From NCBI RefSeq assembly GCF_964340395.1, contig NC_135552.1, positions 69,001 through 133,000 of the forward strand: a stretch of DNA of 64,000 nt, written 5' to 3'. The stretch comes from Glandiceps talaboti (Eukaryota > Hemichordata > Enteropneusta > Spengelidae). Below, piece after piece: positions 12,027-23,962 of the stretch. The position numbers and the translations under genes were made by a program. How positions within the stretch are numbered: position 1 is the first letter of the stretch; each line of letters opens with the position of its first letter. The notes beneath the pieces are model-generated. The model was not told where the DNA came from and made no database searches. It saw only the letters and a list, made by a program, of their open reading frames with translations.

Positions 12027-12566
12027 AGTCCCTGCTGGACGAAGTCCAGGACGGGGACTTATGGATTGGGGTCTGTCTGTCCGTCCGTTCGCCCGTCCAT
12101 CCAGAGCCGTTTCTTGGAGATGCCTGGACCGATTTTTTTCAAACTTGGTACAGAGGCAACATACTATGGCATGCATATGCACGTCAATTTGTTTCATGAT
12201 ACGATCCGATATGGCTGCCTAGCAGCCATTTTGTTTGCGAATTTTCCTTGTCCAAAGACATAACGCAGACATGTTTGAACAGATCTCATTCAAAGTTGCT
12301 ATTAGGACAGTGTTCTATGACATACATGTGCATATTCATTGTTGTCATGATACGATCCAATATGGCTGCCTGGCAGCCATTTTGTTTGGGAATTTTCCAT
12401 GTCCAAAGTCATAACTCAGACATGCTTGAACAGATCTGATTCAAAGTTGGTATTAGGACAGTGTTCTATGACATACATGTGCATATCCATTTTCATCATG
12501 AAACAATCCGATATGGCTGCCTGTCAGCCACTTTGTTGGGGCAGTTTTCATGTCCAAAGCCAGAAC
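12027..12566 (+). mobile_element. F2 repeat (pearl-like), three core units
   Basis: The head is a hairpin from AGTCCCTGCTGGACGAAG to ACGGGGACTT. Next come a GTCTGTCCGTCCG tract, then 'gaccgatttttttcaaac' with 'ttggtac', and three units of a 151-bp core. The ACGATCC-type word recurs at about 12201, 12352 and 12503. Each core carries a palindrome of the type GGCTGCCTGGCAGCC. Open frames through it repeat the same peptide and are not genes. Confidence 0.8.
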
Positions 12567-13190
12567 TCACTGTACAATATTTTACCCACAACTCTCTCTG
12601 ATTTGTACTGCTGGACATCATGTCCATGAAGTAAGACTAATCTCACCTGTGTACAGGGATTTGTAAGAATATTTTTGTCATTTATGAAGCGTAGAATTGA
12701 CACTGATGAGTTTCTGAATCTATATTTTCATTGGTTCCAGTATCAATTATTTATTGTAGGAGGAGATAGCAATTTTAGAAATTTGCCAACAGATTTCCTT
12801 GAAAAGCATGCAAAATATTTTCTATGAAACTAAGGAAAACATTTGCACCTGTTATGACTTTGCCAAAGATATAGATTTATTTGATAGGTATAACAAAAGA
12901 AATTTACATACTAAAACTTGCCATACACACTGTCCACCCAAGTTAGCAATACTTTGACATTGAGAAGTGTTTTATTTAAAGTACATGTTTCATTTAGTTG
13001 TTAGTACATTTTTACGCAAAATGTATAACTTTATGTTTGATTCCTAAGCGTACTTTTGTTACATATTAATTAAACGTAATTACTATGCTTAAAATGTTGA
13101 CAAATATGGGTTAATGAAGAAGTTATAAGATAAGGAACCTCCAAGCATACAACTCAGGAAGAATTGTAGGTAAGATATTGTATTGTGGAA
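12567..13190. other. No recognisable feature
   Basis: Intronic or flanking AT-rich DNA. I looked here for an upstream VPS18 exon and found none. Confidence 0.4.
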
Positions 13191-13487
13191 CTCAGACATG
13201 CTTGAACAGGTTCCCGTCCTTTACTGTTGATTAATTTTGTTTATTCCATCACATCATCTTGAAGAGTAGGCATGTCCCATGTCCAACGAGAAGACACAAC
13301 ATGAGTAGACATGTTCCATGTCCAACGAGCAGACACAACATATCTAAGTCTGTTTGATTTAGGTTCACAAGTGTTGTTGCGTGATCAGAGTAGTGATATC
13401 AAAAACAACCTTATGAGGCTAAACAACATTAACCAGGTTTGGAAATGACAACATAAACTGCCAGCTCCTTTAAAATGGCAGGCTAGA
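13191..13487 (+). mobile_element. F2 tail fragment
   Basis: 'actcagacatgcttgaacag' is core sequence. It is followed by two 'catgtcc(c)atgtccaacga' phrases and 'agtgttgttgcgtgatcaga', the tail seen at 27690-27800 and 49880-49935. Confidence 0.7.
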
Positions 13488-13602
13488 TAAAAAAGGCTAA
13501 TGTGCATGTGTGGAACTAGTTTTGGCAGCAAGTTTTGCGGCATTAGCTGCTGTTAAATAGTTTTACGGCAAAATACGTGAATGAACTTTGGCATTCCTGT
13601 AT
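13488..13602 (+). mobile_element. TTAA-element end fragment, copy 3
   Basis: 'gtgtggaactagttttggca' and the following bases match the subterminal part of copy 2 (near 51405-51500). The palindromes and the terminal TTAA are gone. Confidence 0.65.
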
Positions 13603-13866
13603 ATTGTATGACTTTGTATATTGCAAAGATAACAACAGGGAGTAATAGACAAGTGAATAAAGATTCAAAAAATGTATGTACATGTAAATGTGCCTAGACC
13701 ACACCTATAGCAACAGCCAAATGATCACGTACATGTATATTGCAAAGATAACAACAGGGCTGGATAGGCAACTGGGTAATCATTCAGCAAATAACATATG
13801 TATACCTACATGTCCCATGGCTCACCATGTGGATAAACATTTCTAAATCTGTACAATTATGCTACA
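13603..13866 (+). mobile_element. F1 core and tail fragment
   Basis: Contains 'tatattgcaaagataacaac', 'cagccaaatgatcacgta' and the end 'acaattatgctacaat' typical of F1 tails. It stops about 110 bp before a VPS18 exon. Confidence 0.7.
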
Positions 13867-13979
13867 ATTTCAAAATTGAAAAAGTATCTGCTGACTGAGA
13901 ACATTGTGCAAAAATGTTTGAATCGTCCAGTGTACAAATAATTGTTAACGTTACTTCCATGCCTTTTATATCTGTTCAG

Positions 13980-14089
13980 ACCTCCATCTCCTGTCACACA
14001 CATGGTTGTCAGTAACAACATGTTGGTAATAGCAATGGGAAGAAATGTTATACTAAGATTTGATCTGGAACATCCAGACAATCCTGATG
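13980..14089 (+). CDS. VPS18: VPS18 exon (beta-propeller, blade 1 region)
   Basis: VPS18 is the central subunit of the HOPS and CORVET tethering complexes, which bring late endosomes, lysosomes or early endosomes together for fusion. This exon follows a pyrimidine-rich tract ending tctgttcag and ends at donor GTGAGT. After one base that completes a split codon it encodes THMVVSNNMLVIAMGRNVI and then RFDLEHPDNPD. That aligns with the early propeller segment of animal VPS18 (SLVVS.N.L..+LG+..LLRIDL). It ends one base into a codon, and the next exon (17773) supplies AG to give Glu. I did not find the start codon or the preceding exon in this window. An exon-length pairwise alignment would settle it. 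The phase match with the next exon makes chance unlikely. Confidence 0.85.
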
Positions 14090-14439
14090 GTGAGTAGTCC
14101 ATTCTTTGATGAATTTTGTGTACACAGAGTAACAGTCATCAATCGCGCGCAGTATGTTGTACAACACTGGCAAGCTCTGTGTTTATAGTCCCCTGAAGGG
14201 GGAACTATTACAATGGGCTCTGTCCATCCGTTATACTTAAAGGAAAGGTCAACTCAAATACATTTGCACTTTTAGATAGCTCAATTTTGTGTTTTTAACT
14301 GATGTTTATGCAGTGTGTGAAATTAAGGTAAAAATACTAAAATAACCACTGGTCATAAGGACCAACAGGTAGCAAAAGCTGCTGGTCCTTGCGGAAACTG
14401 CTTGTCCATACTCAATGCAGTTCATTCACGTCCTGTATC

Positions 14440-14784
14440 TACATCATAATAGACAAGTGAATAACCATTTAAAAACTGTATGTACATGTGCCTAGCAACA
14501 AGACCACGCCCATAGCAACAGTCAAATGATCATGTATATTGCAAAGATAACTTCAGGGATTCATAGACAAGTGAATGATCATTCAAAAAAATGTATGCAA
14601 ATATGTCTAGCAACAGCCAAATGATCGCATATATTGCAAAGATAACACCAGGGTTGGATAGGCAACTGGATAATCATTCAGCAAATGAACACCTATAACT
14701 ACATGTAGCATGGATCAGCATGAGGGTAAACATATTTAAAAACTGTACAGTTGTGCTACAATGCCATTTGCTCTATTTTTATTA
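14440..14784 (+). mobile_element. F1 core and tail fragment
   Basis: Three core units with 'cctagcaacaagaccacgcc' and similar words, ending in CAGTTGTGCTACAATGCC. An F4 head (ATTAGCTCCGCTG) follows after the T-run. Confidence 0.75.
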
Positions 14785-14786
14785 GC

Positions 14787-15010
14787 TCCGCTGTCAGCGA
14801 AAGCTGAAAGCGTAGCTTGAGGTATAGGTAGAGTATAGGGTAGAGTGAATCATAGGTGAATCATAGGTTTCCGTCAAACTTTTATATTTTCATTATCTTA
14901 TCCGAAAGTGACAGTCAGAATTCTTCAATATTTGGTGTGCATGTTCCCTGGGGGGGAGGCTATTCAGATTTGTTCATGCCAAGTTGATCTGTGCCATTTT
15001 CAATTTTTTA
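14787..15010 (+). mobile_element. F4 repeat, hairpin-headed
   Basis: Starts TTAGCTCCGCTGTCAGCG, followed by an imperfect inverted copy (aagctgaaagcgtagctt) and short GGTATAG/GGTAGAGT and 'gaatcatag' repeats. The body includes 'ttggtgtgcatgttccctgg' and ends 'tttttatgattttt', directly before an F1 head. A related body lies at 16258-16360. Confidence 0.55.
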
Positions 15011-15017
15011 TGATTTT

Positions 15018-15079
15018 TAGCACAACTGAACTGAGGTTCAGTAGTGCTATAGGGATCGCCCGGTGTCTGTCTGTCTGTC

Positions 15080-15127
<48 letters not shown>

Positions 15128-15660
15128 CAACTTAAAGTCAAAAACTGCTGAACCGATTGCCATGATATTTGGTGGGGCCATTACCTTGGGTGTCTAGTTG
15201 GGAAATTGTTCAAATCAAATCAAAATGATCGCATCACAGGTGTGTGCATGATTTGGATAAAAAAATGTGATTTTTGCTCAAAAAACTTAAACTCAGAAAC
15301 TACTGGGCAGATTGGTGCGAAATTTGGTGGGAAGATTTTTTAGGGGGTGTAAAGTAAGATTTGTTCATGACATGATGATTCCATCAGTGATATGCAAATT
15401 AGGGCTAAAAATGTGTCTTTTTGGTTAAAAATCTATAATTCCAAAACTACTGAGCAGATTGGGCTGAAATTTGATGGGGATGCATCTAGGGATGTATAGA
15501 CGAAGATTTATTAAGCATACAATGATTCCATGAGTGATATGGAATTAAGGTGTAAAAATGTGAATTTTGGTCAAAAACTTATATCTCAAAAAGTACTAAG
15601 TGAATGAGTTTGAAACTTGGTGAGATGTTTCTAGAAGTGTTATTCTATATCATTGCTTTT
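15018..15660 (+). mobile_element. F1 repeat, head half
   Basis: Hairpin head at 15018-15049, then CTGT and GT repeats to about 15124, then the AT-rich body. The tandem core units and tail are absent. The copy loses similarity near 15660. Confidence 0.75.
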
Positions 15661-15887
15661 CCTCAAAAATCTTCAACTCTGAAATTACCCAGTAGATTGA
15701 GCTTAACTTTGTTGAGAATGTGTAGATTTGTCCTCATTAATAGCTGACACAGTGAGAACAGTACATTGTTAATTAACTATAATGTTTACTTTACTATTTC
15801 CTCTGGTGGTAAAGCCTGTAGCATGGCCAGTTTGGTTTATGACTTGATTATGTAATATGTTGTAAGACAGCTGTTTCATCACCTACC

Positions 15888-16214
15888 CATATAAACTGAA
15901 TGTAGCTTGTGTTTAAAATATTACAATAAGACAACCAAGAAAGTTAAACATGTTACATTGGTATGACTTGGTTCCAAATTGATTTAAAAAACTAAAGAAG
16001 TACAAAACCTTGTAGACACATCCCTTTCAAGTTTGATTAGGATGTTGCTATACTTGTCTTGTACACTTCCAACATAGGATGGCTGGATTATGATGATGGA
16101 AATTAGGTATGAAAATTTTGTTTTGGTTACAACTTTAAATCTTCAAAAAATTATATATCTATCATTGCCCTGAACATGAAGTTGTGCGGCAACGCAATAT
16201 TTGCGCTATTTTTT
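15888..16214. repeat. 327-bp near-identical repeat, copy 1
   Basis: Matches 37661-37987 in the same orientation without indels. By eye I count two substitutions in 327 bp (near 16150 and 16194). Non-coding. Confidence 0.9.
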
Positions 16215-16257
16215 TTCATAAAATGTCATTTTCATCATCTCCTTGAAAACTTCTTGT

Positions 16258-16360
16258 CAGATTGCTTTGATATCTGGTGTGTTGATGCGCAGGGGGTAGC
16301 TTACTTAGATTTTTTAATTTCAAGTCAGCACGTCTTCTTTTCTATTTTTTATGATTTTTT
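16258..16360 (+). repeat. F4-type body
   Basis: 'tttgatatctggtgtgttgatgcg' followed by an 'agggggtagctta' phrase and a 'ttttttatgattttt' end parallels 14925-15017. No hairpin head is present. Confidence 0.45.
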
Positions 16361-16375
16361 TTTTGTAATTTAAAC

Positions 16376-17772
16376 AAAAATGAATATGTTAATGAGCATT
16401 ATGACCGCCGCCATATTGGAAATCAGTCCGCGAGACTTTAGGTAAACTGCAACTTTTCAAAAGACACTATTGACGTCAAACAAGCAATGTAATATGTGCT
16501 GTAGTCTTAATTCTACACATTGTGCGCCCAAATGACAAATATTTGTTCGAAACAGGTTTGTAAACTTCAAATCCAAATTCTCCACCCTCCTACAGAATTG
16601 TTCATTCCAGTATACGCACCTCACGATCAAGTGAGAAGTCGTGCATGCCTGAACTGAAGTGTATGGGACGATTTTTAACACAGAGTCAGTCGTCAATAAA
16701 AACGATAATACTCTTTCTAAAATTATCACATTTTGAAAGGGAAAGTACTTTGTGGTTCATTTATGGAGTTTTGTTTTTGTACGATCAATATTGGTGGCAA
16801 AATTACAGCGTCAAAATTACTGATGTGAGTTTCCATACGGCGACAATCCCAAGTACCCGGATGCACGAGGGAATAACCTGGAAGCAAGTCGTTGCCAGGC
16901 ATACGTTACAGTGGTAACATCGTCCGAGAAATCGCTGCGTTCAGAGTGTCATTATTTACAGAATTGTTTTTTTTTCGAGTGAAAACCTGTCTTGAATTGT
17001 ATAACTAACAAATGAAGACATGTCAAGTTATATTTTGAAAGTTGTATCGCTAGTTTGAGACGATTTCCTCACGTACTATCAAGGCTTGGACCTTACTCCA
17101 GTTTAGTTTAGCCAGTCCGATAATTCTTTCTGGTTTAGTTTGCAACACCTTTGATCACACAGATTTTGTTTTAGTGATGAAAAGAAATTTAAAAAAAAAG
17201 ATCACTTCAACCATTTCGTTGTGTTTTCTTTATGGGTACTTGGAAACTAAGATGGCGATTAATACATTTCTTCCCTATATATATCTACTACAACTTGTAC
17301 AAGTTGAATGTTAATGACTTGGTAAATTTGTTAGAAAATTGAAATTCAAATTGCTTCAAAATTATTTTAGATCCCTAGTTTATTTCATTCATCATTAACA
17401 TTTTCCAGGGTTAAATCTGTAAGACACTGGAATTATTTATAGCCAACCTCAAAATCCTCTTTTTTTTCTCTTTCTTGTGTGCATTTCCCAGTCATTTTTT
17501 TCAGAGATTTTGTGCAATTTTCGTAACAGTAGATTTTTGTTATAAAATGGTGACTATGGTATAAAAGTACAATACATTACCAACTTCTGTGTAAAATGTA
17601 TTTTATAGTGAGACATCATATGAAACCAGTAACCACTTTATTGCATCGCTAAAACAAAACTGCATAGTGAAGAACTGAACCACTTCTACATGTCACCAAA
17701 ATAAAAAACAAAAACAAAAAAACAAACCAGCAGAGCTATTCTGACTGATAGGTTGCTTGTTGTATATTGTAG
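16376..17772. other. Intronic DNA without recognised features
   Basis: Part of the VPS18 intron 14090-17772. The last bases, tatattgtag, serve as the acceptor. Open frames on both strands show no motifs. Confidence 0.5.
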
Positions 17773-17921
17773 AGGTGGAAATAAGCCGAAATGCAGATGA
17801 CAAAATCCACAAATTGTTCCTGGATCCCAATGGAAGGCATCTCATTGTTAGCATGGAATCACAGGATGTCTTGTATCTATCCAGAAGTTCTAAGAAACCA
17901 AGGCAACTAACCAAGATGAAG
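17773..17921 (+). CDS. VPS18: VPS18 exon (beta-propeller)
   Basis: Acceptor ttgtag, donor GTGTGT. It starts with the two bases that finish the Glu codon split from the exon at 14089. It encodes VEISRNADDKIHKLFLDP, then GRHLIVSMESQDVLYLSR and SSKKPRQLTKMK. This matches the propeller stretch of animal VPS18 that reads +DD.K+HK.FLD..G.HL+++ and continues to VRPL...KG. It ends in phase 0; the following Gly starts the exon at 47157. The downstream intron is 29,235 bp and is packed with mobile elements. Recognition comes from conserved order and residues plus perfect phase agreement on both sides. Confidence 0.92.
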
Positions 17922-18019
17922 GTGTGTAGCAAAGAAGGGAGAAATTGTGTGTGGATGCCATAATTACACTGTATCCTCACCATCAGGCACAGTCCAGAGA
18001 GGTTCTATAAGAATAATCA

Positions 18020-18250
18020 ATGTCTGTCCGTGCATAATGTGTGTGTGTGGCCAGCCATCTGTCCATTCATCTGTCTATGACCAGCATACATTTGTATCTC
18101 TGACACTCATGACTAAATTTCAACCAAACCTAATACAATGTCAAACATTATATAGTGCATTATGCATGTCACTTAATTTTGCAACCTTGACCTTTATAAC
18201 AAAATGTCAGCCATTTTGCTTCTTGTACACCACCTGTCACCTAACAACAT
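18020..18250 (+). mobile_element. F3-like fragment
   Basis: TGTCTGTCCGTG, 'tctgtccattcatctgtc', then 'actaaatttcaaccaaacct' and 'accttgacctttataac'. These parallel the F3 copy at 40.8 kb. The head hairpin is missing. Confidence 0.55.
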
Positions 18251-18254
18251 GGAT

Positions 18255-18495
18255 TAATAGGCAAGTGAAGAAACATTAAAATATGTATGCAAATATTCCT
18301 AGCAACAAAACCACACCCATAGCAACAGTCAAATGATGGTGCATATTGCAAAGAGAAAAATAGGGATAGTTAGGCAAGTGAAGAATCACTCAAATAAGCA
18401 GATTTGGCTGAAAATAAATGGGAATGTATCTGGGGTGTAAAGATGAAGAAATATTAAGCATATAATGATTTCATCAGTGATCTGCAAATTATGTG
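18255..18495 (+). mobile_element. F1 fragment, left of a TAA insertion
   Basis: Core-type sequence ('cacccatagcaacagtcaaa') followed by body-type sequence ending 'ctgcaaattatgtgtaa'. F1 body resumes at 22762 ('acgtaaatttggtcagaaac'), so the 4.26-kb element landed inside an F1 body. Confidence 0.7.
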
Positions 18496-19254
18496 TAAGG
18501 GAAGGCAGATATATCAAGTGCATTGTAATTACGAGTCAGGACGAGTTACGCCGGGTGAAGACACGTGAAGACGATAAACGACGAGAAACGGGAGATAATG
18601 AGGTGTTCGTAGTTCATGAATAACTGACAATAGATAATGACTTTTGCCCTCCTTTGTTTTCTATAAGTACATCGTATTCACGCGTTTCAGGATGTTATTT
18701 GATATTATCGCCTTGATTTGTTTCCAGTACCGACATTGTCTTTGTGCGTCTTTGACCGTAATTTGAAAAAAAAGTAAAAAACATCAGAACGATGCACAAT
18801 CAACAGGGCTCAAAATGAACTTCCCTGGTAGCCCCGTATACGCATGTAAAGGTACATACAACTAGTTAATATCGTAAAATGATAAAAAGACATCCAGATG
18901 TCTTAAAAAAATAATAATACACAGACAGAAGAGGAAGGTGTGCATACAAAATTATTAATCGAATTAAATTGTACGCGATGTATTGGTGGTCGACCGTGGC
19001 CCTTGGGAATGTGTTGACCTTTCCACAATTATACAACCAAAACCCTGTGTGCTTATGATGATGATGAAGCGAGAAACGGTAAAAACAATTTGCACCAAAA
19101 AGCTCAATTTCCAAAATACAAGACTTTAGTACAACTTACGATGTCGGATTACGGTATGCCAATGCAGTGGTACGGTGATTAGTGTGTCGCACTGTACGCC
19201 CTTTTTGTATGTCATGACTAATTTTATATCTTTTAAATGCGACTACAATTAAAA

Positions 19255-19545
19255 CAGGTCTTAGAAATTCACACTGTCCTAATACCAACTCTGAATGAGA
19301 TTTGTTCAAGCATGTCTGAGTTATGGCTTTAGACAGGGAAAATTCACAAACAAAATGGCTGCTAGGCGGCCATATTGGATCGTATCATGAAACAAATTGA
19401 CGTGCATATGTATGCCATAGCATGTTGCCCCTGTACCAAGTTTGAAAAAAATCGGTACAGGCATCTCCAAGAAACGGCTGCGGACGGACGGACGGACGGA
19501 CGGACAGACGCACGGACGCACGGACGGACAGACGGAACCCAATTG
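19255..19545 (-). mobile_element. F2 fragment, reverse orientation
   Basis: Reverse complement of the F2 core (gtatgccatagcatgttgcc), with a (GGAC)n tract at 19484-19535. The AGTCCCCG hairpin head is absent: after the tract the sequence reads caattgtgggattgacgtca. Confidence 0.75.
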
Positions 19546-20764
19546 TGGGATTGACGTCAGGACCTGGCCCAGACTTAGATAATTTTGATGTCTGCCATAA
19601 AATGAATGCACCAAAGCGACCCAAGGTGGGAAAATTATTGCGTCATTTGTAATTTTAGAGGGCCAATGTCACAAGGTCGCGGCCTCCGCAGAACACTGGC
19701 CTAAGACGCCATGAGGAACGTTTGATGTTCGTTCGAACCTTACAATCTTGCTGTGTTGAACTCAGGGGTCGGTCGGAGATAAAAAAAAAAAAGTTTTTTT
19801 TTTCTGATGTCGGAGCTGCAAATTAGGGTTGGTCGGGAGATGAGAAACAGACAAATTAAAAGGGCCGCCCTAAGCTATAATACATGCCCTGTGGTACCGT
19901 ACACCAGGGACATAACGTGCTAACACTACAAATGTAAATGACATGTACAAATCAACTTGTGTCCAAGACAATTTGTAATATCACCACAAAGTGCACTGAC
20001 AGATGAATGATTCGCGACTTTCAAATACTTTGTAATTTCGTGGAAAGTGCATATCATTGTTAGTCATTGTATATTGTAAAGGATTAAATTCCAGTTTCTT
20101 CCTTTCTTTTCCAAAACAACGATTTTTATTGAAACACGGTTACTCTAATGTCAAAAAGTAACCATGATGAAAATAACTAGGGCATGATAATAATTTAAAA
20201 AAAATATGTATTTCATGAACTTCGAAAACAGTAGGCTAAGGTTTGGTGTTTTCATAGGTGAATTTTCAAGGTGGGACGTAGGTACACATGCAGAGTGTGA
20301 ATGAAAACACTGACGAAAATACGCATTCTGGAAGACATTGAAACTTTCCCAAGTCTTTTTCTCATTCCCCCTATTATTATTAGTACGTAAAACGCTGTCA
20401 ATGATCAACGTTATGCTGACGCTTGACACTTTGATTATTGTGGCTAAACCGTGCAAAAGGGAGAAAGTGTTCGGTTGAAAAACACGATTCACAATTATTG
20501 CATCTGTTTTATGTAGTGTTGTGATTTTCTTTGCCCAATTATCACTCCACAGGGCATTTGCGAGTTCAATTGTTCAATAGTACAGGAATCGATATATTCA
20601 AGAAGTCTGCGATTTATTCACGAAACGTTGCGATCTTCCTTGTAACGTTTGCCGACTGATTTTCGTCCCTTATTCTCAAATTTACGAACAATACAAAAGA
20701 AAGAAAGGAAAACCCCAAGCTAGATTATTAGATTATCTGTTGAGTGTTTGTACATCAAATTAAA
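19546..20764. other. No recognisable gene
   Basis: Interior of the 4.26-kb TAA element. A poly-A/poly-T dyad near 19780-19803 lies between two 'gtcgg' words. A tRNA-promoter-like phrase near 19700-19740 is too weak to call. Confidence 0.4.
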
Positions 20765-22303
20765 TACACCGACGTACACGTTGAGGTATGTAATTCACCC
20801 AAAACTGACCAAGTACGGGCAGAGTTACAAGCTCGTAAGTCTCAAGTACTAGTGACGTCTGATCTCGTAATTTCCATATACGGGTGACGTCATACTCTTG
20901 TAGTTGGCCTAATTTTCGATGAGTACGCAGAGGACTCACGCTTGTCGTATTCCGTGAGTACGTGGCAAGTATTTGGTTGTTGTAAATTAAATGTAATAAT
21001 AATGATATTCTCTTATCATTGATGTGAAAAAAATTGTATTGTGCGATTTTACGGTTTACAGATTGAACTCCGCACAACTCGCGTTAGCTACATCGGACAC
21101 GACATCCACACACACTAAACCGTTCATCGATGCATGAAAAGACAATAAATATTAAATGTGGGATATTTAAGCTTGCCCTTACTAAAACAAGCTCTGATGA
21201 CACTGTGGACGTTTTAGTGTGAAATTGTGATCACCCACAAATACGGTCTTTCCTTGGTGAATAATGACGTAGTCAATGCCGAGCTGCTGCGTTACAAATC
21301 AACGCTAGCTCGCTCCCACATTACTTCTGGGATCCCGGGAAAGTATGATATCATTTATTGTATGTTTTCAATTGTAAGACACCATGAACTCTATCAGAGT
21401 AGTTACACATTTGAATGGATTCCCATTATCAAGAACATATCCCAGTCTTTATAATTATTAGCTAATTTCTAAAATCTCAACAAATCATGTGTAAAAATCA
21501 ACAGTGCATTTAATTCTGAGTAACGCAATTTTCCCTGTGTGCTCGATTTATGCCACTTACCAATACGGCATATGTTTGCAAACGCCGTTATGTTGTGTTG
21601 GCAGGATTGGTTAGGAAATTTATTTTCATAATGAAACATTCAGTCACACATATCATGACGATAATATATTCCTTATTATTTGTCAGATCATTTGTCACTT
21701 ACATAAAAAAAACTTGGAAGGCGGGATCGTTACTATAGCCACACACCCTTCAACAGAATGATATGTCCCCCAAAAAAGATGGCGCAGATAAAGTGCAATT
21801 GTACTGAGTCTAGGCATGGAAGTACTTCCATGGTCTAGGTGAACGAAGGGATTGTTAGCCTAAAAACGATAAAACAAGACTTGTGCGGCCACAAGTTAGG
21901 TTAGATAGGGTTCTTAACATTCTAGTTCAATCACAAATTGATATCGATTTGATGTTTAGATTTTCCCCAGGCAGTAACTCACTGAATCCCGTATCAATGA
22001 ATCATGCAATGGCTATGGACGTCACCAGCTACAAAATTTCAGGCTGAAAAACCTGCACCTACACAAATTTTGTTCCGTTTACCCTCTAGTTAAATTTGCT
22101 CCCGGGCGCTTTCTTTCTTCCCCAGGCAGTAATTAGGAGGACCACTACATGACGTCACTCGTATTTCAGACTTACGAGCTTGTTACGTCACCCGTATATA
22201 TACGTTCAGACGTCACTCGTACTTGATTCTTGCGAGCTTGTAACTCTGCCCATACTTGGTCAGTTTTGGGCCAATTACTTACATGACACGTTGGTACGGC
22301 CGC
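20765..22303. mobile_element. Inverted-repeat (foldback-like) element
   Basis: The left arm (about 20765-20900) and the reverse complement of the right arm (about 22150-22303) share 'cccaaaactgaccaagta', 'gggcagagttacaagctcg' and 'gtgacgtctga'. Several TGACGTCA-like palindromes lie in the arms. The centre is AT-rich with no motif-bearing frame. Target duplication is unclear. Confidence 0.65.
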
Positions 22304-22761
22304 TGTGCTTCGGCCGTGGCTTGGATTTTGTGTATCCCTTGTTGACCACTGGGGTGAACGGCAGCATGTTGAATGAAGTTATGTTGAAACGAAGATCAGG
22401 GTCCTGAAAAGGGCTGACAGGGAAAATATTCCCTGTACCTTCTGATCTTCGTTGAGAATTAGACAAGATACATAAGTAAGACATGTTGTTTGATCGGAAG
22501 CTATCGAAATACAAATGGGTAACTCTTTGTAGACACATACTGATGTTTATATGTATTGTTTAACCCGTAGAACCACGTAAAGCCGCGTCTTTCAGATTAG
22601 TGATTGACAGACAATAGATGTTAATGTACAACTTTGGCTCATGAATATGCGTGAAACCTTTATGAATATTCATCGTCCTTTATCGTCTTCACTCTTCTTT
22701 ACCCGGCGTAACGCGTCCTAACGCGTAATTACAATACACTTGATATATCTGCCTTCCCTAA

Positions 22762-23290
22762 ACGTAAATTTGGTCAGAAACTTATACCTCAACAAGTATT
22801 TCGTCAATGAACTGAATTTGGTGAGATGTTTCTAGCTATTAAGTGTTATTCTGCAGATTTTCTTCAAAACATTTTGCACAATTTGCCGAAGCAACCATGA
22901 CCATGCCCTTAGCAACAACCAAATGGCAATGTATTTTGGTTCAATAACATCATCTGGTAGGCAAGTGAGTAAACATTCAAAAAATGTATGCAAATATGCC
23001 TAGCAACAAGACTACACCCATAGCAACAGCCACATGATCATGTATATTGGAAAGATAACATCAAGGATTCATAGACAAGTGAGCGAATATTCAAAAAATG
23101 TATGCAAATATGTCTAGCAACATGACCACTCCCATAGCAACAGCCAAATGATGGCATATATTGCAAAGATAACAATAGGGTTGGATAGGCAACGGGATAG
23201 TCATTCAACAAACGAACGCCTACATATATACCTAGCATGGATCAGCATGTGGGATTTAAAAACTGTACAGTTGTGCTACAATGCCATATG
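22762..23290 (+). mobile_element. F1 fragment, right of the TAA insertion
   Basis: Body, three core units and tail ending TGTACAGTTGTGCTACAATG near 23260-23283. With 18255-18495 it makes the interrupted F1 copy. Confidence 0.75.
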
Positions 23291-23408
23291 GGCTATTTTT
23301 GATCTGTCCTGTTTGTGATTTGCATGTGTTTATGTGAAAAAGTTGATAATGACTGTACATGTTCATGATTTTACTGAGGAATGTAGCGACCCATAACACA
23401 TATCAATC

Positions 23409-23651
23409 AAACTGCAGTCCATACAAAATGTAGACACATTTTTACCTACCGTAAAGAAGGTTATGTATTAGGGATGAAAATTCTGTTTGTGTGTGTCTGT
23501 GTCTGTGTCAAAAACAACTGGCTTGGTTCAAACTGCAGTCCATACAAAATGTAGACACATTTTTACCTTCCGTAAAGAAGGTTATGTATTAGGGATGAAA
23601 ATTCTGTTTGTTTGTGTGTGTTTGTGTCTGTGTCAAAAACGGCTGGCTCGG
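23409..23651. repeat. 121-bp tandem duplication
   Basis: Two adjacent copies starting 'caaactgcagtccatacaaa' and ending in a GTGT-rich phrase and 'gtcaaaaac'. They differ at only a few bases, so the duplication is recent. This may be the start of another repeat with a 'tctgtgtc' tract. Confidence 0.9.
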
Positions 23652-23962
23652 TTCAAACGAAATTTGGTGCACATATAGTTCTGGGTAATGGCTAGAATTG
23701 ATTAAGTTTTGGTAGATAAAGGAGGGTGCTACATGAGGTGTGGACATGTTACATTTCTGTTCCAGTCTGTTTTTGACCAAATTTCATATTTTACCACATC
23801 TTGGAGGACTTTTTTTGTAATAATTAGTACCAGGACATATCTAAGAACACTACTTGGTTGTTGCTGAGCTGATGGTGTTAGTTTAGTAGCAAAGACGAAA
23901 TTTTGCTCTCTGAGACTTGCACGGTACAGTTTCAACCTGGGCATCGCAAATAACGTTGAATA

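Larger units (their letters stand above)
18499..22758. mobile_element. Harbinger-like TAA element, 4,260 bp
   Basis: TAA flanks both sides (18496-18498 and 22759-22761). The inverted ends start GGGAAGGCAGATATATCAAG on both sides. Similarity extends about 90 bp and includes two ACG-rich copies of 'gttacgccgggt'. The inner block gagataatgaggtgttcgta links it to the smaller element at 7055-8682. The interior holds an F2 fragment (19255-19545) and a second inverted-repeat structure (20765-22303). I found no transposase, so the added length is cargo or nested insertions rather than an autonomous core. Confidence 0.75.

Noticed and set aside
12027-12070. Calling F2 a classical Helitron from its hairpin plus CTAA end
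   Set aside because: In reverse complement the end is CTAAAAA rather than CTRR followed by T, and no TC start was found. Only a looser Helentron/pearl-like comparison is justified.
1-13979. VPS18 start codon and first exon(s)
   Set aside because: I searched for the conserved N-terminal words before the propeller and found no candidate with a proper donor, so none is annotated.
19690-19745. tRNA-like or SINE promoter boxes (tggcctaagacgc and gttcgaacc)
   Set aside because: The A- and B-box matches are partial, there is no cloverleaf I can draw, and there is no SINE body.
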